Below are positions 33,624-44,862 of a stretch of DNA of 64,000 nt, piece by piece. Position numbers and translations under genes: made by a program. Source of the stretch: Phocoena phocoena (lineage: Eukaryota > Chordata > Mammalia > Artiodactyla > Phocoenidae); the NCBI RefSeq assembly GCF_963924675.1, contig NC_089225.1, positions 111,366,313-111,430,312 on the forward strand. Reading direction: 5' to 3'. Every line of letters begins with the position of its first letter. The first letter of the stretch is position 1. The notes beneath the pieces were generated by a model that saw only the letters and a program-made list of their open reading frames with translations, was not told the origin of the DNA and searched no databases.

Positions 33624-33949
33624 GGTTTTTTTTTTTTTTGAAGATGTTGGGGGTAGGAGTTTATTAATTTATTTTATTTATTTATTTTTGCTGTGTTGCA
33701 TCTTCACTTCTGTGCGTGGGCTTTCTCTAGCTGTGGCAAGCGGGGGCCACTCTTCATCGTGGTGCGCGGGCCTCTCACTATCGCGGCCTCTCCTGTTGTG
33801 GAGCACAGGCTCCAGACGCGCAGGCTCAGTAGTTGTGGCTCACGGGCCTAGTTGCTCCGCGGCGTGTGGGATCCTCCCAGACCAGGGCTCGAACCCGTGT
33901 CCCCTGCATTGGCAGGCGGACTCTCAACCACTGCACCACCAGGGAAGCC
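33624..33949 (-). mobile_element. CHR-type SINE, long form
   Basis: A minus-strand copy longer than those at 12929 and 55271, with the extra 'gctgtgttgcatcttc' and 'ggctttctctagctgtgg' parts and a T/TTTA tail at the left. CGACCCACTGAG (33612-33623) and CGACTCACTGAG (33950-33961) form the duplication, 11 of 12. Confidence 0.9.
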
Positions 33950-33961
33950 CGACTCACTGAG

Positions 33962-35314
33962 TTTTAATGGGCATGTTCATCCCTCCACTAGTCTCTGTGT
34001 GGGACAGAAAGTTATGGGACAGGGTGTAAGGAAACAGTGACCCGCATCCCTGGCCACTGGGGCAGGGAAGCAGAGAGGTTTCAGAATGAGGTACCAGACA
34101 ATAAAAGGGAAACTGATGAGCAAATCCTGGCATTATTGTTAACGCTCCTGTTTGTGGGCCGCCCTCCTCACCAGGCTGGGAAGCAGGGACCCACCCTCAG
34201 CACCTCAGGAGCCCAGCGCCCACCACCAGCGCCTCCCCAGCTCTGTCCAGTGAATGAACGGAAGGAGCAGGGGGTCATGTGACCAAATGACTGTGGCACA
34301 GGCAGTCAGCAGGCCCTATAAGTCTGTGACCTTGGATCTGTGTCCACACTGGCCATTTACCCTGGGGTTTCTTGTTGCAGCATGCCCTCTGAAGCTATTT
34401 ATTACTCACACAGAAATTGGAAGCCCTGAAGGTCATGGGTTACACATGAAAGAATCCCTGTGGGCAGGAGAAACCTGAATCTTTGCATTAAGTAATGCCT
34501 TCCAGACGTCCCCTGACCTTCCTCACTTTAGACCCCAACTCTCGAGGTTAACCTACTGGCCCATCCCATCCCTGCTTCTGGTCTGTGGTGGCTGGCATGA
34601 CGTTGACCTTTGGAGTCAAATCTGCTGTTCCCGAGGGGCAGACCCATCCAGTGTGCATGCCGGCTCGAAGATAAGGGCGTCTTCCCTCTCCCTCCTCTGG
34701 CTGGCACCCCTTGCCGTGCTCGGAGCTGACCCCAGGCTCTGAACTGAGAGTCTTGAATCCATAACCCCCCTACTCCTTCTTTCCGTCCTTTGAGGTTGCC
34801 GTCTGTCCACGATCCAAAAATGCTTAAGATTCCAGATTTGAATGTTGACCTAGAAACCTTTTCCCTCAGTTGTGCGCGAAATAATGGATTTTGCCTCAAT
34901 ATCTCTCTGGCTCGCATAGCTTTTTCTCATTTTGTGTCAGAAGCAAAGCACGTCATCAAGAACAGGCAGTGGTCATGCCGTGGGGGATGACTGTCACCCG
35001 AGTCCCCTGAGTGTCCCAGGCTTTGGAGGTGATTCCTGTTGACCTTTGGAGACAAATGACAAGAGTCAGGACGCTGACCCTCAGGAGAGGGGGGCGGGCA
35101 GTCCTCTTCCAGAGCCTGTCTTCCCAGTGCAAGCCGAACTGGTCTGAGCTCTGCGCCTCAGCCTGTGCAGGCTTCCGCTTCACCGTGGGGTCAGCCATCC
35201 CATCTGGATGAGGCTCTGGGCCTTCTCTCTGCCAGGCCCAAGCGCCTTCTTTGCAGAGTTCTAGCCTTCTCCAGGCCACATTCTTCCACCTCTCCCTAGC
35301 ATGAGAAATGTTTC

Positions 35315-35316
<2 letters not shown>
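33962..35316. other. No gene recognised
   Basis: Frames up to 141 codons on the minus strand (34956-35381) run into the TG repeat and have no domain. Confidence 0.5.

Positions 35317-35358
<42 letters not shown>
35317..35358. repeat. (TG)n microsatellite, 21 perfect units
   Basis: An uninterrupted TG run, so it is likely polymorphic in length. Confidence 0.96.
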
Positions 35359-35359
<1 letters not shown>

Positions 35360-37614
35360 TTTTTAAGGTAACTTTTTTCATCCCAGATGAGCAGATGCCC
35401 GTACCCTGTAGAGGGTAGAGGCAGGAAGAGTAGTTTCCTGGAAAGGAAGGGCGTTGACCTGTCGGAAGACCAGAGGCAGGGCCGAGAGGAATAGGGAGCG
35501 GCTTCTGAGTATTTCCTCAACAAAACGGTATGTTTGGGGAAGGGGGTCTATGTTGGTGGATCAAGAGAGCCGATGCCTTGGCGGTCGGGGAGGGGCAAAA
35601 ATCCGGGTGCCAGGGAGGGATCTAGAATCTCGAATGTGTCCTGTGAGTAGGGAACAGTTCCTGTAGGAGTGACGCGATGGGGCGGGGGGCTCCAACCAGG
35701 AAATGTGAGGGGCAGGTGGAAGGAGGAAATCAGGAAGAGGTGGGAGCCCGGAGCCCAGCAGCCCAGCCCAAGGGCTTAGACCTGGGTGGTTAAGTATTTG
35801 CATCTTCATGACTTGATCGGGTCCTTTCCGTGGGGCCATGCGGGTGGAGGGCTTACTCATCCCGGTACCACCCACGCCAAATGCAAGGCTGCATACTAGG
35901 CAAATGCCCAGGATGTGGGCCTGGGCACAGGGTCAGGTGTGGGATGAAAGGGCAGGGGGCACAGTGGGAGGAGAATCCCTGGACTGAAAGAAGGAGGGTC
36001 GCTGGGAGGTGAGCCGCAGGTTCTCACTGTGAACGGCTTAGGGAGCAGCCCCCCAGGCAGGTGGGCTTTGCCCTTCCTGGCGCTCATTCCTAGAAGAACT
36101 GGAAGCAGACGGGGAGACATCAAAAGCTTTAGGATGGAGTGTCCCCACAGGTGATATTCGGGAGTCAGTCAGATTCAAGAGCCATTAATGATTACCGTCC
36201 GCACTGAGGAAACTGGGGGACTGTGGGCGGGGCTCAACGCACCTTCGCTCTGGGCGGTTTACTGCGATGCTCTCCAAGGCGGTTACAAAGTCAGAGACAT
36301 TATCCCCCTGACACACACAGCGGCCTGTGCTCTGGACCCTGGACAAATCGGATGCCCTTTGGTTGGAGGATACAAACCCTGTCCTCCAGGGCGTGTGGAC
36401 CCCAGGGGTGGCCCCAGCATGCCGAGCTGGACCGGGTGTGACAGGTCCAGAGGATGAGTCCCCACAGGGCAGATAGGCAAGGAGGCAGAACTCAGATGAT
36501 GCCTGCTGCACCTGGCTTGGAAAGAAGCCCCGTCTTCATCTGCAAGGGCCCCACCTGGGTCGGGGTCTGGAAGTGCGCGTGTGAGCGGGGAGGCCGGCAG
36601 CCGCTGCTCCCCATGCCTTGTCTATGTGAAGACATGTACTTCTGAGGACAAGTCAAAGACAGCCCATAAAGACACTGCAGGTGCAAGAGAGAAACCAGGG
36701 GGCTCTTCCGCTGCTTCTCCTCCCCGGTGGCCGGGGGCTTTGCTGAGTCAGTGGAGAATCTTCATTCCACAGCGTCAGGAGCCGTATGTGTCACTCTCAG
36801 CATCTGTACATTCGTCAGCTCTGCTCTTGGTGAATTCAAGCCCTCCCCCACTTCCCATGTGACTCAGGCCACCCAGCTCCATGTCCCGGACGTCACTGTG
36901 GTCACCTCGATGGTGACCATCACTGTGCCTTCCTTTATCACGGGTACATTTCTTGGATTGAAGCCTCCTGCGAGCACACTGCCCCGGGGCAGAGGTTGAA
37001 ACCACCACAGATTTACTTATTTACGTATCTTTCCTTGTATCGACTGAAAGCTCAGGCTTGGATGCACACGTCCAGCCGGTCGTTTAGTTGGCTCTCGTGG
37101 AGCTCAAGTCCCGGGACTGCCCCCCTCGTGGCTCTTTCAAGAACAGCTGGCTCTGGACTGCATCTCTGCTCAGCTTCGGCCATAGCAGCCACCTCCTGAG
37201 CATCTTTTGAGACTGGTTTCAGGTTCCTGGAACCTTTGTCCCCACTGCTGACACTGTCCATATGCCCAGCCCTGCTTAGTGCTTAGTTCAAATCTCTGTG
37301 CCATTTCCTGTGGTTCTGCAACTCAGGGGGCTAAGACATCAGAAACTTCTCCTATACGGTTCTGCGGGCCACAGGTCCCAAAGCAACGTGTCGGCAGACA
37401 GGGCTGCACTCCGTCCAAAGGTTCCAGGGGAGGATCCTTCCTTGTGTCTTCTAGCTCCTGAGGGCTCCTGGCACTCCTGGGCTTGTGGCTGCCTCCCTCC
37501 AAACTCTGTCTCGGCTTCATATGGCCCTGCCTGCCCTCTGTGTCTGTGCTTTTGTTTTTTTTTCCTACTCCTTCAGCTTCTCTGTTTCCTCTAAGGAGTT
37601 AGGGCCCACCCTAA
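35359..37614. other. GC-richer sequence, no gene recognised
   Basis: Many short overlapping frames without shared domains. Part of 35560-36140 may be another old repeat of the 6640-7195 type, but I cannot support a boundary. Confidence 0.4.
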
Positions 37615-37735
37615 TCCAGGACGATTTCATGTAATGAAGGTAACTTAGCTACATCAGCAAAGATCCTTATTCCAAATTAAGTCAGATTCTGAGGTTCCAG
37701 GTGGGACGCATCTTTGGGGAACATAATACAACCTG
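37615..37735. mobile_element. Fragment of an LTR-like old repeat
   Basis: 'aatccaggacgatttcatgt', 'catcagcaaagatccttatt' and 'ggttccaggtgggacgcatc' match the end of the family also seen at 23370-23575 and 47895-48362. Confidence 0.5.
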
Positions 37736-37814
37736 TGCAGGTCCTCTGTGGCTATTTCCCTTTTTACATCTGAACAAGCAGGGGTCTCAGCCCCTGGCGT
37801 AACAGGTTGGAACT

Positions 37815-37893
37815 TGGGATCTTCCCGGACCAGGGCTCGAACCCATGTCCCCTGCATTGGCAGGCGGATTCTTAACCACTGTGCCACCAGGGA
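37815..37893 (-). mobile_element. Head-only fragment of a CHR SINE
   Basis: Only the tRNA-like head is present (antisense of CTGGTGGCACAGTGG through GGTTCGAGCCC and GGAAGATCCC). The body and tail are missing on the left, and the last GCTTCCC-type bases are missing on the right. No duplication was found. Confidence 0.8.
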
Positions 37894-39070
37894 GGAGGGA
37901 AAGGAGGCCACCCGACAGCTCCCGGGTTTTTATCTTAAAAGCTTTCATGGGATCCCTTAGGTCTAAAGTGGAGAAGTCCTGAGAAGTTTACTGGCTGAGC
38001 CTGGGTACGGTGTGCCCACCCCCTGGTGAAATAGCCGTGGCCAGGGTCCCCTCCCTTGTACCCTTGTGGACAGGAGGGGCAAGCAGAAAGGGAATCGCTG
38101 GAGTCGGGGAGAATGTCTGGGGCCCCTGGAGATACCTAGCGTGGACAGGGGCCGGGCAGAGTCCTTTTCTTGGACGCAGAGAAAACTTGGTGGCTATTCA
38201 AGGCCAGTTAAAGTGTCAAAGGCTTGACGAGATTAGCATGCATGGGCTGCTCCCAGTGGAGAGAGTCAGAGATGAGTAAGCAGCCCAAACAAAGGCCCCT
38301 TAGAAAGCGCCGAAGAGACCCTGATGCTTTCTAGAGCTGCTCCGATGATTTTGAAATGGCTGCAGAGAAAATGCAGGGCCTGGGCTGCCTGCAGTTGGAC
38401 GGGCACGTGGGCGCCATGTCCCAGCCGCAGAGGGACAGGCTTCCAGTGGGGGGCTGGGACAGTGCTTTCATCTTCAAAGAATCCAGCATCCTTCTCTGAG
38501 GGCCGCACACCATCGCTCATCCTCAAATCCGCTCATTAGCCCGTTCCCTGGACAAACTTCTCCTTGTCACCCCAAGCTGCAGCCACCTGGGAGGGGACAG
38601 CCTGCCGATGAGTGCATCCTGACCCTTGCTTCCTGTCTCTCCATCTGGTCCTGTGTGGGACCCCTGCTGGACCACCAGGCTGCCCAGGCAGAGCTGACAC
38701 CATCCTTTTTGGAACAGCTGTGGTTGATGACATCCCTCTGGATGGCATTGTCCCCAGTTCAGACTTTCCCTTTTTTGTTTACATCAGAACCCATGGCTGT
38801 GCTTCATAAATCTGGAGTGTGGTGGTGATGGAAGGGGAAGAGGTGCTTCTAATTTATGATTTGCAAATTGTGATGTTGTAGATCTATGTTCTATTGTTTC
38901 AGCGCATGAAAATGGAAAACTCACCTCAATATTTTTCTTATTAGACATGAAATATATGCTCATTGAAGCTATTTGGAAAATACAGGAAAGTAAAGAAGGC
39001 AATGAAAATCGCTTATAAAATCAGTTAATCACTGTTAATATTTTGATGCATTTTCTCCATGTTTTTATTC
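37894..39070. other. No gene recognised
   Basis: Ordinary sequence; antisense frame pairs near 38266-38539 are chance overlaps. Confidence 0.5.
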
Positions 39071-39074
39071 TTCA

Positions 39075-39240
39075 AGTACTAGTTCAGAGCAGCATTTGTT
39101 GGAGTCAGTGTGCATATGAATTGCCTGGAGATCATGAGGAAATTCAGATTCTGAATCGGAAGGTTTAGAGTGGGGCTGGGATCTCACATGTCTGAGCTTC
39201 AGGTCACACTGGCGTTGCTGGTCTGGGAACCGCATCTGTG
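39075..39240 (+). mobile_element. MER5A-like DNA transposon remnant
   Basis: 'gcagcatttgttggagtcag', 'gaattgcctggagatcatg', 'cagattctgaatcggaagg' and 'tctgggaacc' follow the order of MER5A. Confidence 0.65.
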
Positions 39241-39284
39241 GGTAGTAAGCGTGAGAGTTCAGGCTTTCAACATCCAGAAGGGCC

Positions 39285-39450
39285 AGGGAGAAGATTATTG
39301 ACCTTTCTTAGCCTCAGTTTTCTCATCTGTAAAATGGGCATAGCATCTACCTTGTAGAGAGTTTGCAAAGAATAAATGAGATAAAGTATGTCAAGGTTCA
39401 CCTGTTGCCTGGCATGTAGCAAGTGCTCAGTAAACTGTAGCTAAATTAAA
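39285..39450 (+). mobile_element. MIR SINE
   Basis: 'cctcagttttctcatctgta', 'aaaatgggcatagcatct', 'aataaatgagataaagtat' and 'gcctggcatgtagcaagtgc' are clear MIR phrases. Confidence 0.85.
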
Positions 39451-42220
39451 AATAAATGAATTATTTCCCAGAACACTGTAACTTTGTGTGTAGCTGAATA
39501 TCCTACTTACCCTCACTTGACATCACAGGGTAAACATTTTTATATTATTAAAAATGATCTGAGAACATAATTTTTAATAGCTGTATTTTAATGGCTCCCG
39601 CTGTGTTGATGAACCATAATTTATCTGAGCATTTAAGTTGTATAGATAATTGTTTACTTGTGTATTTCTTATAATTCAATGAAATCCTATTAACATAGTA
39701 GCTATTTTTGGGGGCGAGGAGGGTCCTAGGTCTAAAAAAAATTGTGTGCTATGCTTTTCTTCTTGGGAAACAAGAGTTACAAGGCATTTGGAGAGAACAG
39801 CGGTAGCAACATACAGGCCTCAGGCAAGGCTTTATTTTTATTTACTTATTTTTATTCTGAGCGGTCCTGGTACCCTTATGTACTCTTGACAAACATTATA
39901 GAAAAACGGTTATATTTCAAAAAAAAAAATTACCCAGACTTCACAGCTCTAACTATCCTAAGTAAAATTAGGGGTTTTCAGACAAAGAGGGTGTTTCATG
40001 TCTTTGCCCCCAGTGATGGAGAAAATAATTATTGAGAAGAAAAGGACCCAACGTGAGAAGACTCTTGACAATTTAAGAAAGAGTTTCAGACATTTTAGGA
40101 CCCTTTTGTACTTGGAATTAAAAAAATTTTTTTTTTAAATTTCATAGCAAGTAACCCATTTGCAAAGACGTGTTATGGAATTTATATTAACCCTTGAGAA
40201 CGATGTTTCTTTGGAATCCCCTCGGCCGTTTCCTTCCATTAGCGGCAGCTTTGGCCAATAGCCGAGGATCAGCGCTGGTGATTTTAGTATCTTTGGGGAG
40301 GATTTTGAAGTGTCTTGAGTTTGTGGGCTCTGTGACACAGGAGGAGGGGATGGCTTGTGGACCCTACTCATTTGCCCTCAGCAGGGTGACCGTAGCTGTG
40401 GCTGGGATCCTTGCAAATCTTTCTGCTGCGATGCATGCCTGGCCCATGTGAATTAATCATTCACCAAAGGCTGTGGGGAGGACCTGTTATTCCCCCCAGA
40501 TTCATCATTCTCTGGCTGCTGGCCCTCCCCTTATGGAGATACACAAGCTCTGTCTTCACATGAGAAACGTTGGTCCTTGTCTCTTCACTCCTGAATGTGT
40601 CTCTCCATCGTCCAACACACACAGGAATTTGATACGTGCTCTAGAAACACAGATCTTCCTGTTCAACCCGTTAAACCCTGCGTCTACCCCATGAGACCTG
40701 CTCTGCTGGGTAAACTTCTGGAGGATTTGTTGCAGATTGAACTTCGATTTTTGTCTCCTCACGGGAACCCATCAGAAGCGTGAGTCATGCTCAGGGTCTG
40801 CTGAAGTCGGCACACCCTTCTCTCTAGGTTCCTTCAGGGAATGAAGAGATTTTTGCCTTTTTCTTCTCTCTTACTGACATTCAAGAGAAGCCTGGGCTTC
40901 CAACTTAGGTGAGCCTCAGAAATAAGCTGTTTTTCAGCTCTTTACCTCCAAAAAGCCATTACATACGCGTCTACTTGATGCTATTTATTTTTTACCAGTA
41001 GTCATGTTGATCCTTGGGCAATGTTGCCAGGACAAATATTATTTCATTGATTTTTAACATTTGTTCATGTGAAATCTGATATTCAAATTCACCGGGTCCC
41101 GTTCCCCAAAAGCTAAGACACACTCACGTGTCCCGGGGACTACATGCCCATGCCTGGAACTAGCACAAGTAGTTTCCCACCTTTGTGGTGTGTGTGCATT
41201 TCTTTATTTTCTGAAGAGATGCATGCTTGCTTTAACAAATTTGAATGACACCACAGTAAAGTAACAAAGAAATGGTTCTCTGCTCCCCCACCCCCATTCC
41301 CCCTGCAGGACCCACTCGGGTGCCGTGTTCTGGAAGGGTTTCTGCTCCTCGCAGCCATTGGCAGCTGTCCAGCATTGCAGAAATTTGACATCCCTTTTCT
41401 CTTAGAAGCACAGCACGTTTCTTTGGTGGACGTGGTAACCGCCGACCGCAGCCCTGCCTTTCTACATCTGAGGGATGAACTTGGCTCCGCACGCGTCTGT
41501 CCTGCGGCAGCAGAGTTGGGCACCCCCAGGCAGGGTCTCTGGAAGCTGGGAGAAGGGTGGACTGCACGTCTGAGGACACCTGCCAACGAAAGGCCCGTCA
41601 GAGGATGGCTGAGTGGGCAGTGGTCACTTCACATAGGCTACCACGTGTCCGGGGCAAGAAGAGTTGTGACAAGGTCCTGTGTCCTGGGTGTGAATGGACG
41701 CTGGCTCTATTTCGGTACTACGCTGGGAGTCGTCTGGTCACCCCCAAACCCCAGTTCTGCGAGAAAGGACACTGCTCGTCCCCATGGCAGGTCCTGAGAC
41801 CCGATGAAGCCAGTCCCAGGTGGGAAGGAGCTGGGTCACAAACACGTGGGGATGTTTTGCTCTGGGACCTGGTGGCCATCCCTCCAGTCACAGAGAGACC
41901 CAAGCTCGCCAAGTCTGAGGCTGGAAACATGCTTTTTCCATGGAGTGATTTGTCCACTTGACCTGCTGTATGGAGTTTTATAAGAAGCCAGGTTTTAGGA
42001 GGCTTTGCTCAAAGACATCTTTACAAATAATGAATGTGAGACATGTCACTTCTAAAGGAGCTGTTGATCTTTGCCTCCCACCATGGAAGATGCCTGTCTG
42101 TGGACTTATACACAATCCTCCCTTTTAGAAACAGCTCTGTCATCAAATGGGGCTCTAAGCTGCTGTCCCCTGAGAAAGCCTTTCCGTATTTACCCAGAGG
42201 TCTACGTATGGAAAGGATAT
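39451..42220. other. No gene recognised
   Basis: AT-rich to about 40140, then mixed. The pair of overlapping minus-strand frames at 41140-41586 and 41232-41579 and the plus-strand frames 41375-41797 and 41557-41961 have no recognisable domains. Confidence 0.45.
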
Positions 42221-42223
42221 TAA

Positions 42224-42325
42224 GAGGCAAAGGGAAGGTCTTAAGACCTATCACACGTTAATTTTAAATTTTTTGAGGCAAAGGGAAGATCCTAAGACTT
42301 ATCACACATTAATTTTATATATTTT
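42224..42325 (+). repeat. 51-base tandem duplication
   Basis: GAGGCAAAGGGAAG starts at 42224 and again at 42275, with the following bases (AAGACNTATCACACNTTAAT type) matching apart from a few substitutions. The second copy abuts an antisense L1. Confidence 0.9.
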
Positions 42326-43400
42326 TTAAAAATTTAATTGTGGTAAAATACACGTAACATAAATTTACCATCTTAATCATTTTTAAGTGTAATTTCAGTT
42401 GTGTTAAGTGTATTCACATCATTGGGCAACCATCACCACCATCCATCTCCAGAACCTTTTCACCTTCCCAAACTGAAACTCTGCCCCGATTGATCACTAA
42501 CCCCCCCATGCCCCTCCTCTAGCCCCGGGTGACCACCGTCTACTTTCTGTCTCTATGAATCTGACTCCTCTAGGGACCTCATATAAGTGGAATCGTGAAG
42601 TATTTGCCCTTTTGTGCCTGGTTTATTTCACTTCGCATAATGTTCTCAAGGTCCATCGTGTTGCAGCCTGTGTCAAAATTTCCTTCCTTTTAAAGGATGG
42701 ATCATATTCTACTGTATGGATGGACCACGTTTTGTTTATTCATTTGTCTGCTGATGGACACTTGAGTTGATTCCAGTTTTTGGCCACTGTGAAAAGTGCC
42801 GCTGTGAATATGGTGTGCAATTATCTCTTAGAGACCCTGCTTCTAAATCTTTGGGGTACATACCCAGAAATGGAATTGCTGGATCATATGGTAGTTCTAT
42901 TTTTAATTTTTTGAGGAATCTCTGTATTGTTTTCCAAAGCTCCTGAACCATTTTACATTCCCACCAACAGTGTACAGGGTTCCAAGTTCTCTCCATGCTC
43001 ACTGACACTTGCTGTTTTCTGTTTTTTGACAGTGGGCATTAGGTGGTATCTCATTGTGGTTTTAATTGGCATTTCCCTAATGATTAGTGATATTGAGCAT
43101 CTTTCCATGTGCTTATTGGTCATTTATAGATCTTCTTTGGAGAAACGTCCATTCAAGTTCTTTACCCATTTTTAATCTCGTTGCTTGTTTTTTTGTTGTT
43201 GGGCTGTTGGAACTCTATATATTCTGGATACTAACCCCTATCAGACATGTGATTTGCAAATATTGTCTCCCACTCCATAAGCTGCCTTTTCATGCTGTTG
43301 ACGGTATCCTTTGATACACAGCAGTTTAAAAAATTCTTGATATAGTCTACTTTATCGGTTTTTTCTTTTGTTGCCTATCGTATATTTTTGAGAAGAAAAA
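42320..43400 (-). mobile_element. L1 3' end with part of ORF2, antisense
   Basis: The minus-strand frame 42736-43008 carries the L1 ORF2 C-terminal signature (VHCWWECK, then LWKTIQRFLKKLKIELPYDP and LGMYPKD). The antisense 3' UTR text 'ggtaaaatacacgtaacata' and 'caaccatcaccaccatcc' lies to the left. Truncated at its 5' end. Confidence 0.9.
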
Positions 43401-44754
43401 CTTCATTTGGTCAAAATACCAAAGGGCCAGATAGAAATGAGAAATCATCTCATGGTGACGTTGCCACAGTAACTGAGAAATTGCTCTCTGGTAGATGAGG
43501 GGAAGCCCACATCTGCCTGACTCTCTGAGGGAGGAGCAGCCTTCAGCTAACATTCATTCCGCACCACAAAACCCACAGACTCAGCAATTGTAATAGCCCT
43601 GAACTCATCGATGGAAACTTCAGGGAGCAAATGTCCTCATGTTTCAAAACCACAGAAACCTGGCCTGCAGAGAACATGGCCCTGCTTGTTATATATCATT
43701 TCCACACACCTGTGCACATACCACACACAGACACACACACACACACACACACACACATTCAGGTGTAGATTATTTTCTAATCGTTTGTGCTTATGATGTA
43801 ACTACAACCAGATATCCCTGGCCTTAATTATTATTAAGTTTTTGAAAGTTACATGTTCTATACTGTATATATTATGTTTCTGTCAAAACAGAAATTCTAT
43901 CCAAAACTGAGGCTCTTATTCCAACATCGACTTTAGCAAGCATTCTGAGACTTAACTGTTTTTCTACTCAGACCGTAGGAAAAAGCATCCCCACAGAAAT
44001 TCTAGGAGCTCTGGCTTCTGTCTTTGCTGGTTTTTCCTCTTTTCTCCGTCCTCTGACTCTCCATGCTCTTACCCTTCCAGTGATATCAACTGTGTGTCGT
44101 TGTTTAAATCTGAATCTCCATCTGGGATGTCTCTCGTGCCGCACCCAAATCTGAGGTGCCTTAAGTGGCTGAAGGACCTGGCTGGTCCACAGACACCTCA
44201 GCTCAGCACATCAGGATGAACTGAGCATCCTTCCTTCGTCCTGTGTGCTTCTCTTCCATTGATCTGGATTTCTGTAGGCGGTGCAATCTGCCTCTGGGGG
44301 CTTCACTAGGATTTGGTTGTTTTCCAGAGTCCCCATCCGCCACCTTGGAAGCTGCCACTTCTTCAAAGTCAATGCTATTTCTAGAATATTCCTTGCATCT
44401 GTCCCCACCGCCATCACCATTCCCGATTTATGGTCTCTTTCCAGGTAGACAAGGGTCTACTTCTTTCCCTGCCTCTGATTTCTCTCCCTCACCCACCTTT
44501 TCCGCCATCATAATCATCACCACCACCAGCTTCCTAAGGTCCTGGTATGCAGCTCTGACTTTATCACTGAACTGATAAACGTCCACGTTTATTTCATCCC
44601 CTCCCAAGAAAGGCCCGAACCCCTTAGCCTGGTTGTCAGTGCTCTCCTCATCTGAAAACTGGAGGAGATAAAACACCTTCCTCACCTCACAGGGCTGGGG
44701 TGAGAATGAGCTGGGGTGACAGGAGGATGCATAAGAAGTCTGAACCAAAATGCA
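43401..44754. other. (CA)n plus unassigned sequence
   Basis: 43729-43757 is a (CA)n run of about 14 units. The rest shows no supported gene. Confidence 0.6.
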
Positions 44755-44862
44755 CTCAGCTGACTATATGTACCTGTGTAACTGAATCGCTTTGCTGTAC
44801 ACCTGAAACTAACACAACATTGTACATCAACTAGACTCCAATTTAAAAAAAAAAAAAAAATC
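44755..44862 (+). mobile_element. Very short L1 3' end with poly(A)
   Basis: 'gtaactgaatcgctttgctg', 'cacctgaaactaacacaaca' and 'gactccaatttaaaaaaa' are the last 100 bases of the cetartiodactyl L1. This is an extreme 5' truncation. Confidence 0.9.

Noticed and set aside
41140..41961. Cluster of overlapping 115-148-codon frames as a possible exon
   Set aside because: The frames are on both strands and disagree in phase; no splice sites with matching phase or domain were seen.
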